DNA from: Brevibacillus massiliensis
Lineage (GTDB): Bacteria; Bacillota; Bacilli; Brevibacillales; Brevibacillaceae
Reading direction: 5' to 3'
Assembly: GCF_000311785.1 (NCBI RefSeq)
Contig: NZ_HE978535.1
Span: 170,059-207,555 of the forward strand
Length of the DNA stretch: 37,497 nucleotides
This document shows, piece after piece, positions 34,810 through 37,497 of this stretch (position 1 is its first letter; each line of letters starts with the position of its first letter). A program made the translations under genes and the position numbers. The notes under the pieces were generated by a model, which made no database searches, was not told the origin of the DNA, and worked only from the letters and a program-made list of their open reading frames with translations.

Positions 34810-35664
34810 TCAATTTTCTTCGTAATAAGCATTGCGGATTTCATCCAACGTGGCAAACCATGCTCCTTTTTCGGACATGTGCTGAATAAGCCGCTCCAGC
34901 ATTGGCAGCATATGAGCACGACCGCTTGTTTGGGGATGCAAGGTTAAAATAAAACATGCTCCATCCTCTTGGTCACACGCATAGTCAAAGATGGCCTTCC
35001 AACGTTCAAATACTTCTTGCGTAGATCTCATTCCTTCAAGAAAACCCAAAACAAATTCCTGTGTTGGAAAATCGTCCAAAAACCACGAAACTGGAAATTC
35101 TACAATCGAACTCGGCGGGCCAAAAACATTCGCCTTGTCCATGTTAACTTCCAATACTGGCCGCGGCCGGTATGGATAAATGTCATTCCCCATCAAGCTG
35201 CTGTCGTACCGAAACCCGTACTTCTCCAAAATACTTAATGTATTGGGACTGTAATCCCATGCAGGGGAACGATAGCCACTCGGCTTAATGCCAATTTTAG
35301 CCAGCGATTCCAAACCCATCTCCAATATTTTTACTTCTTCTTCGTAGCTCAAATTTGTAATATCTTCATGAACATAACCATGATGGCCAATCTCATGCCC
35401 ACGAGCAAAAACCTCTTTGCATACATCCGTATGCGTATCAACGGTGTGGCCAGGGATAAACCATGTCGTTTTGATTTGATATTTATCAAATAATTTTAGC
35501 AGCCGGGGTGCCCCGACTTCTGCTCCAAATTCACCTCTCGACAAATAAACCGGAGAGCTTCGCTTGATCGAACCCATCCATACCGATGCCGCATCAAAGT
35601 CACACCCAATGTTTACAGCCACACGTTTACCATTCGGAATTTTCACTTTACCCGTTACTTGCAC
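34810..35664 (-). CDS. Polysaccharide deacetylase-fold hydrolase, PuuE/cyclic-imidase-like
   Basis: This 284-residue NodB-fold enzyme belongs to the metal-independent-looking PuuE/HpPgdA-like branch of carbohydrate esterase family 4. Asp22 and Asp24 lie in GCDFDAAS. The metal- or substrate-site block is GHEIGHHGYVHED (about 89-101), then GYRSPAWDYSPNT, and LTLHPQTSGR lies near the end. This branch contains allantoinase PuuE, bacterial cyclic imide hydrolases and Helicobacter PgdA. There is no signal peptide or membrane anchor, which argues against peptidoglycan and for a small cytosolic substrate. It starts with GTG at 35664 behind AAGGAGAG and is followed by the nitrilase-like gene. Confidence 0.82.
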   Translation of the reverse strand: MQVTGKVKIPNGKRVAVNIGCDFDAASVWMGSIKRSSPVYLSRGEFGAEVGAPRLLKLFDKYQIKTTWFIPGHTVDTHTDVCKEVFARGHEIGHHGYVHEDITNLSYEEEVKILEMGLESLAKIGIKPSGYRSPAWDYSPNTLSILEKYGFRYDSSLMGNDIYPYRPRPVLEVNMDKANVFGPPSSIVEFPVSWFLDDFPTQEFVLGFLEGMRSTQEVFERWKAIFDYACDQEDGACFILTLHPQTSGRAHMLPMLERLIQHMSEKGAWFATLDEIRNAYYEEN

Positions 35665-35711
35665 GTTGACTCTCTCCTTTATTTATAGACATATTAAAGA
35701 CGTACAACCCA

Positions 35712-35740
35712 AATGTAAACGATACCATTTCCTTTGTCAA
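35712..35740 (-). promoter_or_regulatory. Promoter of the deacetylase/amidase unit
   Basis: On the minus strand TTGACA (plus 35735-35740), 17 bases, TACATT (plus 35712-35717). GTAAAC elements at 35715-35720 and 35747-35752 flank it and may be operator half-sites for the divergent regulator. Confidence 0.7.
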
Positions 35741-35869
35741 TGTTACAGTAAACAGATCAGCCCATTCATGGTAAAATCGTAATTGTCCTCAGAAGTAAAG
35801 GAAATCAAACCATGCTTCATTTTCAGTAAATAAGGACATATAAAAGACTAAAATATTAGGAGAAACCCA

Positions 35870-37162
35870 ATGAAATTGAAATTAGCAATAATCGGTTCGA
35901 GGATACCGGTAAATACCATTTACGAAGTAGCCAAAGAGTTTCATAATTTGGAAGTAATTCCGATGATTTGCGAAAAATTGTCCGATGCGCCATCCGTAAC
36001 CGCGAAAGCACTCCAGTTAGTTGATGTCATTGTATTTGGCGGACCTATCCCTTATTCACTTTCTCAACCGGTTTTAACCCCAGATAGCCGCGCGACTTAT
36101 CTTCCTTATACAGGAACGACCATTTATAGTACTTTGATGAAGATATACATGGAATATAATTTTTTGCCAATTATTAGCTTTGAAGCTTCAGACCAAACAC
36201 ACGTAAACGAAGTCTACGATGAAATAGGGATGTCGCATATTCCGCGTTTTATTAAGGTGGTGAGAGATTTTGATCCTGAAGACATTATTCAACATCACTT
36301 AAAATTATGGAATGAGAGAAAAGTTCAAGTCATCGTTACAGGAATTCAAGTGGTATATGAATATTTTCAACAAAAGAAAATTCCCGTTTATATTTATAAA
36401 AATACGAAACAAACCATTCGTGAAACATTAAATAAAGCGATATTAATGGGTATGGAGCAAAAAAGACATTTTACGCAGATTACCGTTCTTCAATTTCAAA
36501 TCGACAATTATGATCCGAAAGCGAGTCAAAAAGTATGGAAAGAATATCAAGAAATAAAGAGGAGAATTTTGGATTATGGCAAACAACTTTTTTCTGCTTC
36601 GGGAAACATAGATGAGAATTTAATCACGCTTTACATCACCAGAGGTATATTGGAAAAAGTAACCAATAATGTAACGAACTTTTCGATTTTGAAAGAAATT
36701 GAGAACAATTTTTCACATACGATCAGTTTAGGAATTGGCATGGGAGATACTGCCGATAGCGCCGCCTATAATGCCAGTAAAGCCCTGCAATTTTCAAAGC
36801 AGAATGGAGGAAACTGCGTATTTTTAATAGATGAGGAAAAAAGGGTCTATGGACCGTTAGGCTATCCAGAATCCTTGGAATATAACCTTGTAAATGTTTC
36901 AGAGGGAGATTTCGGGTCGTTAACCCTTCGAAAATTTTATGCTTGGTTGCAAATGATTAAAAAGAATAAGGTTACTACTCGTGATGTCCGGATTGGAATG
37001 AACACGAGTGACCGGCACGCTACCCGAATTTTAAAGCAGCTTCATGAGAAAGGGATCGCCACTGTGATTGGCAAGGAGTCACTCAATCAGAAGGGCAGGC
37101 CCCGCCCAATCTATGAGATTGATGTAACGAAATTAGAGGAGGTAATGCAGCCGTCTAAATGA
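35870..37162 (+). CDS. Regulator with GTP-cyclohydrolase-III-like domain and winged helix
   Basis: This 430-residue protein appears to have three parts. Residues 1-200 look like a two-lobe Rossmann-type sensor (LKLAIIGSRIPVNTIYEVA, VDVIVFGGPIPY, VQVIVTGIQVVYEYF), somewhat like PrpR N-terminal domains. Residues about 205-350 resemble archaeal-type GTP cyclohydrolase III, a GGDEF-related fold: ITVLQFQIDNYDP, FSHTISLGIGMGDTADSAA, YNASKALQFSKQNGGN. Residues about 365-425 are a winged helix (VTTRDVRIGMNTSDRHATRILKQL). It therefore seems to be a transcription factor sensing a nucleotide or small molecule. It is divergent from the deacetylase/amidase unit and probably controls it. Its ribosome site is AGGAG. 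Confidence 0.7.
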   Translation: MKLKLAIIGSRIPVNTIYEVAKEFHNLEVIPMICEKLSDAPSVTAKALQLVDVIVFGGPIPYSLSQPVLTPDSRATYLPYTGTTIYSTLMKIYMEYNFLPIISFEASDQTHVNEVYDEIGMSHIPRFIKVVRDFDPEDIIQHHLKLWNERKVQVIVTGIQVVYEYFQQKKIPVYIYKNTKQTIRETLNKAILMGMEQKRHFTQITVLQFQIDNYDPKASQKVWKEYQEIKRRILDYGKQLFSASGNIDENLITLYITRGILEKVTNNVTNFSILKEIENNFSHTISLGIGMGDTADSAAYNASKALQFSKQNGGNCVFLIDEEKRVYGPLGYPESLEYNLVNVSEGDFGSLTLRKFYAWLQMIKKNKVTTRDVRIGMNTSDRHATRILKQLHEKGIATVIGKESLNQKGRPRPIYEIDVTKLEEVMQPSK

Positions 37163-37210
37163 CGGTCCAGATCGTTGAAAAAGCCCTCCGGAATGTGTTC
37201 GCCATCTGCC

Positions 37211-37348
37211 TGGTTTGCCCGTTTTCTGCGCTGGATGACACAGTACGGGAAAGACGCCGAATTACTTGAGCCCAAGGCGTATCGATTGAAATTGCTTGCA
37301 GCTCATATCCACCAGAAGGCAGAGCTCCAAAAACTGGTTCAAGATTAA
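37211..37348 (+). pseudogene. WYL-domain regulator, C-terminal remnant
   Basis: The frame reads FARFLRWMTQYGKDAELLEP and continues about 25 residues (KAYRLKLLAAHIHQKAEL) to a TAA at 37346-37348. FLRWMxxYGxDAELLEP is the usual end of WYL-domain regulators (YafY/DeoR type). Upstream the frame continues without recognisable WYL sequence and there is no start, so only the tail survives. It lies 48 bases past the GTP-cyclohydrolase-III-like regulator. Confidence 0.5.
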
Positions 37349-37366
37349 CAGTAGGGTCTCATAATC

Positions 37367-37497
37367 ATGGCCGTTTATGATTTAGAACAACAGGGACTGT
37401 TTACACCGCTTGCCACACCGATCGTAGTTAAAAACAAAAAAAAGACGACATTCGTTCAAACAACAAAGGATGGTAAAAAATTATTAGTAACGGGAGT
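37367..37497 (+). CDS. Partial ORF running off the window, unknown
   Basis: ATG at 37367 opens a frame still open at the edge (43 codons seen): MAVYDLEQQGLFTPLATPI, then a Lys-rich VVKNKKKTTFVQTTKDG. The site before it (TAGGGTCT) is a weak ribosome site. I recognise no family. Confidence 0.35.
   Translation, partial: MAVYDLEQQGLFTPLATPIVVKNKKKTTFVQTTKDGKKLLVTG

Overview
The window reads as a chromosomal segment of an endospore-forming Bacillales bacterium, most like Brevibacillus and relatives. The grounds are the Bacillus-type order methionine gamma-lyase-like gene-glnR-glnA, the Gram-positive SOS pair lexA/yneA with ynzC, a pdhABCD operon, a forespore SASP gene (sspP) and strong AGGAGG ribosome sites throughout. 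Genus assignment is inference from resemblance. From 1 to about 30.26 kb the DNA is fairly GC-rich core chromosome. From about 30.3 kb to the right edge it is clearly AT-richer, with gene debris and catabolic genes, and looks acquired.

Layout. 38-3202: PLP enzyme, then glnR-glnA behind a promoter with two GlnR sites. 3431-5365: a DUF456 membrane protein, then divergent lexA and yneA sharing LexA boxes, then ynzC. 5502-7721: a HelD-type helicase. 7740-12825: a sigma-54 island, with a broken PAS/AAA+/Fis regulator divergent from a metallo-beta-lactamase-fold hydrolase, zinc alcohol dehydrogenase and aldehyde dehydrogenase. The operon is fronted by a consensus -24/-12 promoter and upstream inverted repeats. 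12832-13784: a long hairpin, a cysteine-free HesB-like protein, a 43-residue acidic protein, tRNA-Ser(GGA) and tRNA-Thr(UGU). 13920-14471: a DJ-1/PfpI protein.

14592-19713: a Bce-type antibiotic-sensing module of unusual build. The permease comes first, then an ECF sigma factor, then the ATPase. Convergent to them, the response regulator and kinase are joined in one frame across a run of seven C (G on the coding strand). 19839-20805: a small unknown protein and an esterase. 20889-26022: pdhABCD, with operator-like repeats in its leader and a terminator-like hairpin between pdhB and pdhC. 26081-30258: a membrane protein, a crcB pair, a DUF5937-like protein lacking an HTH, sspP, and an ABC-F ATPase.

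30.27-37.5 kb: a decayed transposase end, a 55-residue ORF behind an SD-masking hairpin, duplicated palindromes, an IclR regulator, the 3' end of a class III aminotransferase, a dicarboxylate/amino-acid symporter and a CRP-family fragment. These are followed by a divergent pair of units. One is a PuuE/cyclic-imidase-like deacetylase with a nitrilase-superfamily amidase. The other is a regulator carrying a GTP-cyclohydrolase-III-like domain and a winged helix. I infer a catabolic cassette in which cyclic imide or related amide is opened, the half-amide is hydrolysed to dicarboxylate plus ammonia, and the symporter handles the acid. The window ends with a WYL-regulator fragment and a partial ORF.
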